Origin: Chryseobacterium daecheongense | GTDB taxonomy: Bacteria; Bacteroidota; Bacteroidia; Flavobacteriales; Weeksellaceae | NCBI GenBank assembly: GCA_027920525.1 | Contig: CP115858.1 | Location: 2,542,001 to 2,606,000 of the forward strand | Length of the DNA stretch: 64,000 nt | Reading direction: 5' to 3' | Program-made: the position numbers and the translations under genes | Notes under the pieces: model-generated | What the model was told of the DNA's origin: nothing | Seen by the model: the letters and a program-made list of their open reading frames with translations, nothing else | The model's database searches: none | Shown: positions 1 to 9,455 of the stretch, one piece after another | Numbering within the stretch: position 1 is the first letter of the stretch | Layout of the letters: every line of letters starts with the position of its first letter

Positions 1-407
1 CTTTTGAAAGGCTAGAAGGTCCTTTCTTAGGAGCTTATATCCACGCTGGAAACAAAATCGCTGCAATTACATCTCTTTCTTCTAAAGTAGAAGGAGCTGA
101 TGAAGCTGCTAAAGCTGTTTCTATGCAGGTTGCTGCAATGAACCCTATCGCTCTTGACGAAACAAGAGTTTCTCAAGAAACTATTGACAAGGAATTAGAA
201 ATCGAAAGAGAACTTCTTACTAAAGAAGGTAAGCCTGAAAACATTATCGACAATATCCTTAAAGGTAAAATGCAGAAATTCTACAAAGAAAACACTTTGG
301 TTCACCAAGCATTTATTAAAGATGGAAGCCAATCTGTTGCAGACTATGTAAAATCTGTTAATGGAGATTTAAAAGTTACAGGATTTGTAAGAGTAAGTCT
401 TAACTAA
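1..407 (+). CDS. tsf: Elongation factor Ts, C-terminal part
   Basis: This is the 3' end of a gene whose start lies before the window; the open frame runs from base 3 to the TAA at 405-407. EF-Ts is the cytoplasmic nucleotide exchange factor for EF-Tu. The visible 134 residues contain the usual EF-Ts stretches: GAYIHAGNKIAAI, then QVAAMNP, and the C-terminal KGKMQKFYKENTLVHQAFIKD region. A strong terminator follows at once. In most bacteria tsf lies directly downstream of rpsB. Here rpsB is on the opposite strand about 16 kb away and points toward this gene, so the usual pair is split. Family assignment is firm; nothing can be said about the promoter. Confidence 0.96.
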   Translation, partial: FERLEGPFLGAYIHAGNKIAAITSLSSKVEGADEAAKAVSMQVAAMNPIALDETRVSQETIDKELEIERELLTKEGKPENIIDNILKGKMQKFYKENTLVHQAFIKDGSQSVADYVKSVNGDLKVTGFVRVSLN

Positions 408-431
408 TCTTGTCTTCTTAAGATAAATAAA

Positions 432-461
432 ATCCCGATGAAAATTCATCGGGATTTTTTT
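432..461 (+). terminator. Terminator of tsf
   Basis: A perfect 9-bp stem (432-440 with 447-455, ATCCCGATG arms), a 6-nt loop and a run of T form a textbook intrinsic terminator 25 bases after the tsf stop codon. Confidence 0.92.
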
Positions 462-601
462 ATGCTCTTACTATTATTTTTGAATTTAAAATCGCCATGA
501 TAAAAATTATTCTTTTTACGATTATAATTTTCATACACTCAAAAGATTTTGACATATAATTATGAATTATTTTTTATTTTAGCCCGTAATTTATTAATGA
601 T

Positions 602-625
602 ATATCAAATATTATTTTAAATTTG
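602..625 (+). promoter_or_regulatory. Promoter and upstream box of surface protein 1
   Basis: TAAATTTG at 618-625 fits the Bacteroidota -7 element TAnnTTTG. ATATCAAAT at 602-610 is shared with the upstream regions of paralogs 2 and 3, where it extends to ATATCAAATAATCT. A further shared word, CTAATTCCCA, lies between the promoter and the ATG. The repeated arrangement suggests common control. Confidence 0.6.
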
Positions 626-648
626 TAGAAATCCTAATTCCCAAGTTT

Positions 649-3456
649 ATGAAAAGATTTCTACTCAGTTTATTACTGTTCTTTTTTACAATTAACCTAT
701 TTTTCGCACAAAGAGATACTGAGCACTGGATAGCCCCTTATTATGATACCGTTGGAGGATATACCAACGCATTATATTTATCTACAGATTCGGTCACTCC
801 CTTTGATGTACAAATTTATAATAATAATGCCGTGGTTACCACTGTTACAATCAGTAAAGGGAGCCCACAAGTCTATACCATCACGGACAATGCCCTTATA
901 ATGGCCAACACTACAGCAAATGCTTTTACTGCAACAAGTAAGGGACTATACCTTAAAGGGGACAAGCCTTTTTATTGTAGTTTAAGATTAGCACAAAGCG
1001 TACATGGTGAAATCATCACCAGTAAAGGAAAAGCGGGTATTGGTAAAGAATTTTTCGTAGCATCCAGCCCTAACACTTCAACAAGTTCACTATACAATTT
1101 TACCGCAGGAATTCTTGCTACAGAAGATAACACAACTGTAACTGTCTCATGGAATGGCACAGGCGTTACTTTTTATGGAGGAACACCTACAGGAAATTCA
1201 CATACTTTCACATTAAACAAAGGACAATCATTTATATTTGCAGGTTCCGGGAATTCCAGCCCAAATCTTACGGGATTTATCGGTGCTAAAGTTGTCTCCG
1301 ACAAACCCGTTACATTAACCAATGGTAGCTGCAATGGAAATTTCGGGATATTAGGATCCGGAGGTTCTGACCCTGTTCTCGACCAGTCTGTTCCTGTAGA
1401 AAGACTGGGTAATACTTTTGCCATGGTCAAAACTAGGTCCACAGCCCCATCTCAAAATATGGAAGGCGGAATCATCATAGCCACAGAAGATAATACAGAT
1501 ATATTTTTAAATGGCTCTCCTACTGCTGTAGCAACAATCAATGCAGGACAATGGTATAGAATCAACGAAACAAGTTATGTAACACAAACCGGAGCGGGAA
1601 CACATTCCAATATGTTTATTTCCACATCCAAAAAAGTATATTTATATCAATTTGTAGCTGTAGGAGATAGTAATGCTACCTGTGGATTTAATTACATCCC
1701 ACCTCTAAACTGTTTCCTGCCCAGAAAGATTGATGAAATTGGAAACATTAATCAGATGCCGGGTATTTCAAGTGGGATTACATTAAAGCTAAACATTTTA
1801 ACAGAGACAGGAGCAGCTGTTTTAGTGAACGGAGTCGCTCCAACGGCCGCACAAGGACCTTACCCCTTGACGGGCAATACCCAATGGCAAACCTATGCCA
1901 TTGAAGGGATTACAGGAAATGTATCCATCACATCTACAAAAGCTGTAACTGCAGGAATCAACGGCGGATATAGCTCCGCAGGATATGGAGGTTACTTTGC
2001 AGGATTTTCATCAGTACCAGTAATCAGTAAAAAGACAGGGGAGTGTGTCCCTGGTATTGTTTTGGAAGTTGACGATGGATATGAAACCTATCAATGGTAT
2101 TTAAACGGGGTTGCCATTCCTGGCGCTACTACCAACACTTACACTCCTACCCAAGCAGGAAATTATACCGTGAAAGTTGGTATGGGAACATGCCCTCCTG
2201 TAACAACGCCTATTTATAAGGTTTTCAATTGTATGAAAAATACAACAACCAGTATAAATGCTTGTGCTACTAAAATTATAACCCCAACCTTTTCAAGCTC
2301 TACACAGACACCTGTACCGAGTACTGTATCCATTTTAACAGCACCTACTCACGGAACAGCAGTCCTAAACCCTTCGACAGGAATAATAACTTATAATCCT
2401 GCACCGGGATATTTAGGACCAGATGTAATCGTTTATACTTTCTGTGGAAATGCTCCGGAATTCATCGACTGCGAAACAGTAACTGTAAATCTGACAGTTG
2501 TCCCTTTTATCGTAAAGGATGCCACCCTGGAAGCATGTCAATATGAAGACAAAGCTTATTTTGATTTAACAACAGCCAATGTTATTGACTTCAATTTAGT
2601 AACAAAAAAATACTACCCCACTTTAGCTGACCTGAACGCTAATACCAATCAGATCACAGAGCCTCAACACTATGGTTCTGCGGGAGGAGTTGTTTATGTT
2701 AAAATTACAAGTAATGAAGGATGTACAGGAATTGCAAAAATTACACTAATTGCAAAACCTATTAAGAAATCTCCTACTCTGCTTGATAAATATATTTGTA
2801 TTGATTCTAGAACCAATCTTGATGCAGGCCCTGGTTACGATTCATATCAATGGAGCACGGGTGCCACTACACAATCCATAGAGGGAGTAGGAGTTGGTGA
2901 ATACACCGTTATTCTTGGAAAAGACGGATGCTTTGTTACACAGATTGTAAAGGTTATCAAAACTCAGGATCCTGTAATTACTCAGATTGAAATCTCTAAC
3001 AATACGGCAACTGTTATTGTAAATGGTGGTACACCACCTTACAAATATTCCGTAGACGGAACATCAAACTGGCAGGATTCAAATGTATTTACCAACCTTT
3101 CCAGAGGTCAACATACATTCTACGTAAAAGATGCCAATAATTGCACACCTATTTCTGTTGAAATTACGGTTCCTAACTTAATCAACGCAATAACTCCAAA
3201 CGGCGACAATATCAACGATTATATTGATTACAGTGAATTGGGTTATAAAGAGAATCTTAGCTTTATCATCTATGACAGGTACGGAAATAAAATATTCACC
3301 GGCGACAAATTCAACAATTACAAATGGGATGGAAGACATTTCGATAAAAAGATAGTGACAGGAACTTATTGGTACCACATCAACTGGAATGAATCCAACA
3401 AAGAAAAAACACCTATAAAATATACGGGTTGGATTTTAGTAAAAAATAGAAATTAA
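649..3456 (+). CDS. T9SS type B surface protein, paralog 1 of 4
   Basis: A 935-residue secreted protein. Residues 1-20 are a signal peptide ending in FAQ. Residues 25-455 resemble the IgGFc-binding N-terminal family, with repeated ATEDNT motifs and the segment QSVPVERLGNTFAMVK. An Ig-like domain follows at about 465-520 (YQWYLNG, GNYTVKV), then a Big_9/cadherin-like domain at about 545-620. A glycine-rich Ig-like unit begins LDAGPGYDSYQWSTGATT. A SprB-type repeat lies at about 775-842 (GGTPPYKYSVDG). The last 90 residues are a CHU_C/T9SS type B sorting domain with ITPNGDNIND and IYDRYGNKIF. It should be secreted by type IX secretion and stay on the cell surface. The ligand is unknown. It is the first of four tandem paralogs and is partly near-identical in DNA to the second. 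Confidence 0.85.
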   Translation: MKRFLLSLLLFFFTINLFFAQRDTEHWIAPYYDTVGGYTNALYLSTDSVTPFDVQIYNNNAVVTTVTISKGSPQVYTITDNALIMANTTANAFTATSKGLYLKGDKPFYCSLRLAQSVHGEIITSKGKAGIGKEFFVASSPNTSTSSLYNFTAGILATEDNTTVTVSWNGTGVTFYGGTPTGNSHTFTLNKGQSFIFAGSGNSSPNLTGFIGAKVVSDKPVTLTNGSCNGNFGILGSGGSDPVLDQSVPVERLGNTFAMVKTRSTAPSQNMEGGIIIATEDNTDIFLNGSPTAVATINAGQWYRINETSYVTQTGAGTHSNMFISTSKKVYLYQFVAVGDSNATCGFNYIPPLNCFLPRKIDEIGNINQMPGISSGITLKLNILTETGAAVLVNGVAPTAAQGPYPLTGNTQWQTYAIEGITGNVSITSTKAVTAGINGGYSSAGYGGYFAGFSSVPVISKKTGECVPGIVLEVDDGYETYQWYLNGVAIPGATTNTYTPTQAGNYTVKVGMGTCPPVTTPIYKVFNCMKNTTTSINACATKIITPTFSSSTQTPVPSTVSILTAPTHGTAVLNPSTGIITYNPAPGYLGPDVIVYTFCGNAPEFIDCETVTVNLTVVPFIVKDATLEACQYEDKAYFDLTTANVIDFNLVTKKYYPTLADLNANTNQITEPQHYGSAGGVVYVKITSNEGCTGIAKITLIAKPIKKSPTLLDKYICIDSRTNLDAGPGYDSYQWSTGATTQSIEGVGVGEYTVILGKDGCFVTQIVKVIKTQDPVITQIEISNNTATVIVNGGTPPYKYSVDGTSNWQDSNVFTNLSRGQHTFYVKDANNCTPISVEITVPNLINAITPNGDNINDYIDYSELGYKENLSFIIYDRYGNKIFTGDKFNNYKWDGRHFDKKIVTGTYWYHINWNESNKEKTPIKYTGWILVKNRN

Positions 3457-3481
3457 CATTAAATAATTATTAAATAATTAG

Positions 3482-3508
3482 ACCACGATTAATTAATCGT
3501 GGTTTTTT
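3482..3508 (+). terminator. Terminator of surface protein 1
   Basis: Nine-bp perfect arms ACCACGATT/AATCGTGGT (3482-3490 and 3495-3503) with a 4-nt loop and a T run. The same arm sequence recurs after paralogs 2 and 3. Confidence 0.92.
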
Positions 3509-3535
3509 ATTGTTGTAATAGATTATTATTAAAAC

Positions 3536-3559
3536 ATATCAAATAATCTACTATTTTTG
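3536..3559 (+). promoter_or_regulatory. Promoter and upstream box of surface protein 2
   Basis: TATTTTTG at 3552-3559 fits the -7 consensus and lies 25 bases before the ATG. The box ATATCAAATAATCT at 3536-3549 is identical to that of paralog 3 (6471-6484). Because the -7 element covers the TTG at 3557, that in-frame codon is unlikely to be the start. Confidence 0.65.
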
Positions 3560-3583
3560 TATAAAATTATAATTCCCAATACC

Positions 3584-6385
3584 ATGAAAAAACATTTCTT
3601 TAGTCTAGTTCTGGTTCTTTTTATAATTAATACACTCTTTGCCCAGAGGGATACAGACCACTGGATAGCGCCTTATTACAGTACTATTGAAGGATATACT
3701 AATGCCTTATACCTATCAACAGATTCAGTAATCCCATTTGAAGTTAAAATCTATAACAACAATTCTATAATTGGAACAGCTATAATCAGCAAAGGAAATC
3801 CACAAACATTCACTCTAAATAACAATGTAATACTTGCAACTAATATAGCTGATGGATTTAAAGTAATTAATAAAGGATTATATCTTAAAGGTGATAAACG
3901 CTTTTACTGCAGCTTAAGAATGGCACAAAGCGCACATGGTGAAATTATCACCAGTAAAGGGAAAGCAGGTATTGGCAAAGAATTTTTCATAGCATCCAGT
4001 CCAAATAGCGCAATAAGTGCAATTTATAATTTTACAGCAGGAATTCTTGCTACAGAAGATAACACAACCGTAACTGTCTCATGGAATAGCACAGGCGTTA
4101 CTTTTTATGGAGGAACATTTACAGGAAATTCACATACTTTCACATTAAACAAAGGACAATCATTTATATTTGCAGGTTCCGGGAATTCCAGCGCCAACCT
4201 TACAGGTTTTATAGGTGCTAAGGTTGTAGCTGATAAGCCTGTAGCTCTTACTAACGGAAGCTGTAATGGTAATTTCGGAATACTCAGCTCGGGGGGCTCT
4301 GATCCTGTTCTTGATCAATCTGTTCCTATTGAAAGACTTGGCAATACTTTTGCCATGGTCAAAACTAGGTCCACAGCCCCATCTCAAAATATGGAAGGCG
4401 GGATTATTATTGCAACAGAAGATAATACTGATATATTTTTAAATGGTTCTCCAAATCCAATATCTACCATAAATGCGGGACAGTGGTATAGAATTAATGA
4501 ATCCAATTATGTCACACAAACCGGAGCAGGAACGCATTCCAATATGTTTATCTCCACATCTAAAAAAGTATATTTATATCAATTTGTAGCTGTAGGAGAC
4601 AGTAACGCAACTTGTGGATTTAATTATATTCCACCACTCAACTGTTTCCTGCCCAGGAAGATAGATGAAATTGGAAATATTAACCAAATGCCTAATATAA
4701 ACAGTCCAATAACACTGAAATTGAATATTCTCACTGAGACAGGTGCAGCCGTCCTTGTCAATGGAGTCGCCCCAACTCCTTCACAAGGACCTTACCCTTT
4801 GACGGGCAATACCCAATGGCAAACCTATGCCATTGAAGGGATTACAGGAAATGTGTCCATCACATCTACAAAAGCGGTAACTGCAGGAATTAATGGAGGA
4901 TATAGCACTGCAGGTTATGGAGGATACTTCGCAGGATTTTCATCTGTCCCGGTAATTACGAAAAAAAGCGGTGAGTGTGTCCCTGGTATTGTTTTGGAAG
5001 TTGACGATGGATATGAAACTTATCAATGGTATTTAAATGGAGTCGCCATTCCCGGAGCTGTAAATAGCACCTATGCTCCAGTACAATCAGGAAACTACAC
5101 TGTAAAAGTAACAATGGGAAGCTGTCCGGTAACAACTCCAATTTATAAGGTTTTTACCTGTATGAAAAATACAACAACCAGCATAAATATATGTGCCACT
5201 AAAATTATAACCCCAACCTTTTCAAGCTCTACGCAAACACCTGTTCCGAGTACTGTATCAATTTTAACAGCACCTATTCACGGAACAGCAATCCTAAATC
5301 CTTCTACAGGAATAATTACTTACAATCCTGCGCCGGGATATTTTGGACCAGATGTAATCGTTTATACTTTCTGTGGAAATGCTTCGGAATTCATCGACTG
5401 CGAAACAGTAACTGTAAATCTGACAGTTGTCCCTTTTATCGTAAAAGATGCCACCCTTGAAGCTTGTCAATATGAAGACAAAGCTTATTTTGATTTAACA
5501 ACAGCAAACGTTATTGACTTCAATTTAGTAACAAAAAAATACTACCCCACTTTAGCTGACCTGAACGCTAATACCAATCAGATCACAAATCCACAAAATT
5601 ACGAATCCACAGGAGGAGTTGTGTATGTTAAAATTACAAGTAATGAAGGATGTACAGGAATTGCAAAGATTACACTAATTGCAAAACCTATTAAGAAATC
5701 TCCTACTCTGCTTGATAAATATATTTGTATTGATTCTAGAACCAATCTTGATGCAGGCCCTGGTTACGATTCATATCAATGGAGCACGGGTGCCACTACA
5801 CAATCCATAGAGGGAGTAGGAGTTGGTGAATATACCGTTATTCTTGGAAAAGACGGATGCTTTGTTACACAGATTGTAAAGGTTATCAAAACTCAGGATC
5901 CTGTAATTACTCAGATTGAAATCTCTAACAATACGGCAACTGTTATTGTAACTGGTGGTACACCACCTTACAAATATTCCGTAGATGGAACATCAAACTG
6001 GCAGGATTCAAATGTATTTACCAACCTTTCCAGAGGTCAACATACATTCTACGTAAAAGATGCCAATAATTGTAAACCGATTTCTGTAGAGATTACAGTT
6101 GTCAATCTTATTAATGCCATAACTCCTAATGATGATGGACATAATGATTATATTGACTATAGTGCCTTGTCATATAAAGAGAATCTTATTCTAGTTATCT
6201 ATGACAGGTACGGAAATAAAATATTCACCGGCGATAAATTCAATAATTACAAATGGGATGGAAAACATTTAGGCAAAAAAATTTCCACAGGAACTTACTG
6301 GTATCACATTAACTGGAATGAATCCAACAAAGAAAAAACACCTGTAAAATATACGGGTTGGATTTTGGTAAAAAACAGAAATTAA
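3584..6385 (+). CDS. T9SS type B surface protein, paralog 2 of 4
   Basis: A 933-residue protein with the same domain order as paralog 1: signal peptide ending LFAQ, IgGFc-binding-like N-terminal half, Ig-like domain, Big_9-like domain, SprB-type repeat and C-terminal type B sorting domain (ITPNDDGHNDYIDYS, then GWILVKNRN). I chose the ATG at 3584, which opens MKKHFFSL. The upstream in-frame TTG lies inside the promoter. Several blocks match paralog 1 almost base for base, notably about 5626-6070 against about 2697-3140, while the N-terminal 100 codons differ widely. That mosaic suggests gene conversion. It has its own promoter and terminator, so it is probably not simply co-transcribed with its neighbours. 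Confidence 0.85.
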   Translation: MKKHFFSLVLVLFIINTLFAQRDTDHWIAPYYSTIEGYTNALYLSTDSVIPFEVKIYNNNSIIGTAIISKGNPQTFTLNNNVILATNIADGFKVINKGLYLKGDKRFYCSLRMAQSAHGEIITSKGKAGIGKEFFIASSPNSAISAIYNFTAGILATEDNTTVTVSWNSTGVTFYGGTFTGNSHTFTLNKGQSFIFAGSGNSSANLTGFIGAKVVADKPVALTNGSCNGNFGILSSGGSDPVLDQSVPIERLGNTFAMVKTRSTAPSQNMEGGIIIATEDNTDIFLNGSPNPISTINAGQWYRINESNYVTQTGAGTHSNMFISTSKKVYLYQFVAVGDSNATCGFNYIPPLNCFLPRKIDEIGNINQMPNINSPITLKLNILTETGAAVLVNGVAPTPSQGPYPLTGNTQWQTYAIEGITGNVSITSTKAVTAGINGGYSTAGYGGYFAGFSSVPVITKKSGECVPGIVLEVDDGYETYQWYLNGVAIPGAVNSTYAPVQSGNYTVKVTMGSCPVTTPIYKVFTCMKNTTTSINICATKIITPTFSSSTQTPVPSTVSILTAPIHGTAILNPSTGIITYNPAPGYFGPDVIVYTFCGNASEFIDCETVTVNLTVVPFIVKDATLEACQYEDKAYFDLTTANVIDFNLVTKKYYPTLADLNANTNQITNPQNYESTGGVVYVKITSNEGCTGIAKITLIAKPIKKSPTLLDKYICIDSRTNLDAGPGYDSYQWSTGATTQSIEGVGVGEYTVILGKDGCFVTQIVKVIKTQDPVITQIEISNNTATVIVTGGTPPYKYSVDGTSNWQDSNVFTNLSRGQHTFYVKDANNCKPISVEITVVNLINAITPNDDGHNDYIDYSALSYKENLILVIYDRYGNKIFTGDKFNNYKWDGKHLGKKISTGTYWYHINWNESNKEKTPVKYTGWILVKNRN

Positions 6386-6401
6386 ATTTGACAATATTTC
6401 C

Positions 6402-6433
6402 AAACCACGATCTTAGAATTGTGGTTTCTTTTT
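6402..6433 (+). terminator. Terminator of surface protein 2
   Basis: Arms AAACCACGAT (6402-6411) and ATTGTGGTTT (6418-6427) pair with one G-U and are followed by a T-rich tail. It is a diverged copy of the hairpins after paralogs 1 and 3. Confidence 0.85.
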
Positions 6434-6470
6434 ATTATTTTATTGCATTTTTTTTAAATTACTTGATGAT

Positions 6471-6494
6471 ATATCAAATAATCTCCTATTTTTG
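6471..6494 (+). promoter_or_regulatory. Promoter and upstream box of surface protein 3
   Basis: TATTTTTG at 6487-6494 is 24 bases before the ATG, with ATATCAAATAATCT at 6471-6484 directly upstream, as in paralog 2. Confidence 0.65.
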
Positions 6495-6518
6495 CAACAA
6501 TCCTAAATTCCCATATCT

Positions 6519-9344
6519 ATGAAAAGATTTTTACTTAGTTTATTCCTATGTTTATTATCCTATAATTGCCTTTTTGCACAAAGAGATACAGACCACTGGT
6601 TTGCTCCTTATTTTGATAGCTCATCTTCGTCAGCTACAAACTACGCACACGGGCTTTACTTTTCTACTGACTCTGTCACTCCTTTTGATGTCAAAATTTA
6701 TAGTAATAATGCATTAATCGGAACCGTTACTATCAGTAAAAACAGCCCACAATCCTTTACTTTGGGTGCTCAATACATCAGAACAACAAGCTCTTCAAGT
6801 GCTGCCGTTCCCACAAATCTTGGAGTTTATACCAAAGGAGACAAGCCTTATTTCGCTTCTTTAAGAATATATAATATTTCTCACGGAGAAATTGTTACTT
6901 CTAAGGGGAAAGCGGGAATTGGAACTCAATTTTATGCCGCAGCGACCCCTATGACTGTTAGTTCCACATCTAATAACTTCACAACGGGAATAATGGCAAC
7001 AGAAGATAATACTACCATTACCATTTCCGGATATGATCCCAATATACAATTCATTAATAATACCACTCCTCCACTATCACTTACGACGACATTAAATAAG
7101 GGACAATCTTATATTCTTGCCGGACTTGGAAATACCGTTGCTAACCAGACGGGATTTATTGGAGCAAAGATTGTTGCCGATAAACCTATATCCGTTACCA
7201 ATGGTAATTCAAATGGGTTTTATGCAACAACAACATCTGCTGATGGTTCGGATTTAATTATGGACCAGTCCGTACCAACGAACAGACTTGGGAATGAGTT
7301 TGCCATGGTAAAAAGTATTTCCACAAGCCAGAACAATATGGAAGGAGGAATTATAATTGCCACAGAAAACAATACTGAAATTTATCTTAATGCGGGAACA
7401 ACTCCAGTTGCTACCATTAACGAGGGAGACTATTACAGAATTATGGCCAATGACTATGCTACTCAAGCGGGCGGTCACTCTAATATCTATATCCGTACTA
7501 CAAAAAATGTTTATTTGTACCAATTAATTGGTGCCGGCTCTGCTAATAATACGGGAGGTTACAATTACATCCCCCCTTTAAATTGTTTCCTTCCCCGAAA
7601 AATAGATGAAATCGGGAAAATTCAGGAAATGCCAACCTATACAGGAACTGTTAATTTGAAACTTAATATTTTAACTGAAGCCGGTGCAGCAGTTACTGTA
7701 AATGGTGCTACTCCAACCGCAGCACAGGGACCATTTCCTCTTACAGGAAATACACAATGGGTAACATATGGTATACAAGGAATTACAGGAAATGTTACCA
7801 TTACATCAACAAAAGCCGTAACTGCCGGAATCAACGGTGGATATAGCACGGCGGGTTATGGCGGATACTTCGCAGGATTCTCATCAATCCCTGTAATCGC
7901 GAAGCAAACCGGAGACTGTATTCCAGGAATAGTTTTAGAGGTAGACGACAGTTTTGAAACCTACCAATGGTCTCTAAACGGAAATCCAATTCCGGGTGCA
8001 ACTTCCAACTCTTACACTCCAACTCAGGCGGGAAATTATACCGTAAGAATTACCGTAGGAAGCTGCCCTCCTGCTACAACACCTGTATACAAAGTATTCT
8101 CTTGCCTTGAACAATCTACAAAATCTCTAATCATGTGTGAGGGATACCAGGCGATTGTCCCTGAATTTACAAATTCAACCCAAACTTATGTTCCGGGAAC
8201 GGTAACCATTGTAACTCCACCAGCGAATGGAACCGCAACAATTGATCCTGTAACCGGTGTTATTACTTATGTTCCGAATTTCGGATACTTTGGTCCGGAT
8301 ACCATTGTATATAAATTCTGCGGAAATGCTCCGGAATTTATTGATTGTGAACAGGTAACGTTAAACTTAACAGTTTCTTCAACGCCAACTGTTACCAATG
8401 CAGCATTGAGAGCTTGCTTCTTGGAGCAAAATCCGTCAACCGGGCTATTTAATCTTACTTTGGCTGCAGTAACCACACAGGCTGGAACCACAAAAAAATA
8501 TTACCCATCACCTACTGATGCAGTAAATGGAACAAATGAAATTACAAATCCTACTACCTACATTGCACCAACCGGAGTTGTGTATATTAAAGTAAGCAAT
8601 GCCAATGGATGTTACAGAGTTGCGGAAGTTACCCTGACTGTTCTAGCACCTGTAAAATCTACAGTACTGGTTGATAAAATCATCTGTATGGAAGATAAAA
8701 CCACACTTGATGCAGGCCCCGGATTTGCTTCTTATCTATGGAGTACAGGAGCTACTACACAGTCAATTACTAACGTGGGAGTCGGCACTTATTCCGTCCA
8801 ATTAAAAACGGGTGAATGTACAACAACACAAACAGTTAATGTATATCCCGCAGAACAACCTGTTATTTCTAATGTTGACATAACCAGTAATGCTATAACA
8901 GTATATGCTATAGGAGGTACACCTCCTTATAAATATTCAATTGATAACATAAACTGGCAGGACTCTAATGTATTTAATAATATTCCACGTGGAGATGCTG
9001 TTGTATATGTTAAAGACGCCTATGATTGTGATCCTATTTATGTTTCCGTTACTATTCCAAACCTGGTTAATGTAATTACCCCGAATGATGATGGTGTAAA
9101 TGATGTAATTGATTATTCGTCATTATCGTACAAACCAAATTTAACATTCAATATCTATGACAGGTATGGTGCTAAAATCCATCAGGGAGATAAAACCAAT
9201 GGCTATAAATGGAATGGAACAACCAATGGAAGTAAAAGAGTATCTACAGGAAACTATTGGTTTGATATTAGCTGGAATGAGCCTAATAAAAAGCAAACAC
9301 CAATAAAATATTCCGGCTGGATCCTTGTAAAAAACAGAGAATAA
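6519..9344 (+). CDS. T9SS type B surface protein, paralog 3 of 4
   Basis: A 941-residue paralog of the two preceding genes with the same architecture. It has a signal peptide (MKRFLLSLFLCLLSY, ending LFAQ) and an IgGFc-binding-like region with MATEDNTTITISG and VPTNRLGNEFAMVK. An Ig-like domain follows (YQWSLNGNPIPGATSNSYTP), then a Big_9-like domain (GVITYVPNFGYFGPDTIVYK). A SprB-type repeat (IGGTPPYKYSIDN) precedes the CHU_C sorting domain (ITPNDDGVNDVIDYS). DNA identity to paralogs 1 and 2 is clearly lower than between those two, so it diverged earlier or escaped conversion. Expected location is the outer cell surface after type IX secretion. The ligand is unknown. Confidence 0.85.
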   Translation: MKRFLLSLFLCLLSYNCLFAQRDTDHWFAPYFDSSSSSATNYAHGLYFSTDSVTPFDVKIYSNNALIGTVTISKNSPQSFTLGAQYIRTTSSSSAAVPTNLGVYTKGDKPYFASLRIYNISHGEIVTSKGKAGIGTQFYAAATPMTVSSTSNNFTTGIMATEDNTTITISGYDPNIQFINNTTPPLSLTTTLNKGQSYILAGLGNTVANQTGFIGAKIVADKPISVTNGNSNGFYATTTSADGSDLIMDQSVPTNRLGNEFAMVKSISTSQNNMEGGIIIATENNTEIYLNAGTTPVATINEGDYYRIMANDYATQAGGHSNIYIRTTKNVYLYQLIGAGSANNTGGYNYIPPLNCFLPRKIDEIGKIQEMPTYTGTVNLKLNILTEAGAAVTVNGATPTAAQGPFPLTGNTQWVTYGIQGITGNVTITSTKAVTAGINGGYSTAGYGGYFAGFSSIPVIAKQTGDCIPGIVLEVDDSFETYQWSLNGNPIPGATSNSYTPTQAGNYTVRITVGSCPPATTPVYKVFSCLEQSTKSLIMCEGYQAIVPEFTNSTQTYVPGTVTIVTPPANGTATIDPVTGVITYVPNFGYFGPDTIVYKFCGNAPEFIDCEQVTLNLTVSSTPTVTNAALRACFLEQNPSTGLFNLTLAAVTTQAGTTKKYYPSPTDAVNGTNEITNPTTYIAPTGVVYIKVSNANGCYRVAEVTLTVLAPVKSTVLVDKIICMEDKTTLDAGPGFASYLWSTGATTQSITNVGVGTYSVQLKTGECTTTQTVNVYPAEQPVISNVDITSNAITVYAIGGTPPYKYSIDNINWQDSNVFNNIPRGDAVVYVKDAYDCDPIYVSVTIPNLVNVITPNDDGVNDVIDYSSLSYKPNLTFNIYDRYGAKIHQGDKTNGYKWNGTTNGSKRVSTGNYWFDISWNEPNKKQTPIKYSGWILVKNRE

Positions 9345-9363
9345 GAATTTCTTGAATAATAAT

Positions 9364-9397
9364 AAAAACCACGATTTCGAATCGTGGTTTTTTTATT
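9364..9397 (+). terminator. Terminator of surface protein 3
   Basis: Thirteen-bp perfect arms (9364-9376 and 9380-9392, core ACCACGATT/AATCGTGGT), a 3-nt loop and a T run. The core arms are the same as after paralog 1. Confidence 0.92.
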
Positions 9398-9428
9398 ATT
9401 TTTTCAACATATTACTACTTATTATTAT

Positions 9429-9436
9429 TAAATTTG
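9429..9436 (+). promoter_or_regulatory. Promoter of surface protein 4
   Basis: TAAATTTG fits the -7 consensus and is 20 bases before the ATG. The upstream box shared by paralogs 1-3 is not found here. Confidence 0.55.
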
Positions 9437-9455
9437 CGTTAAAAGCTAGTACTAA

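Noticed and set aside
3557..3583. TTG as start of surface paralog 2, adding nine residues
   Set aside because: The codon lies inside the -7 element, and the added residues precede a normal signal peptide.
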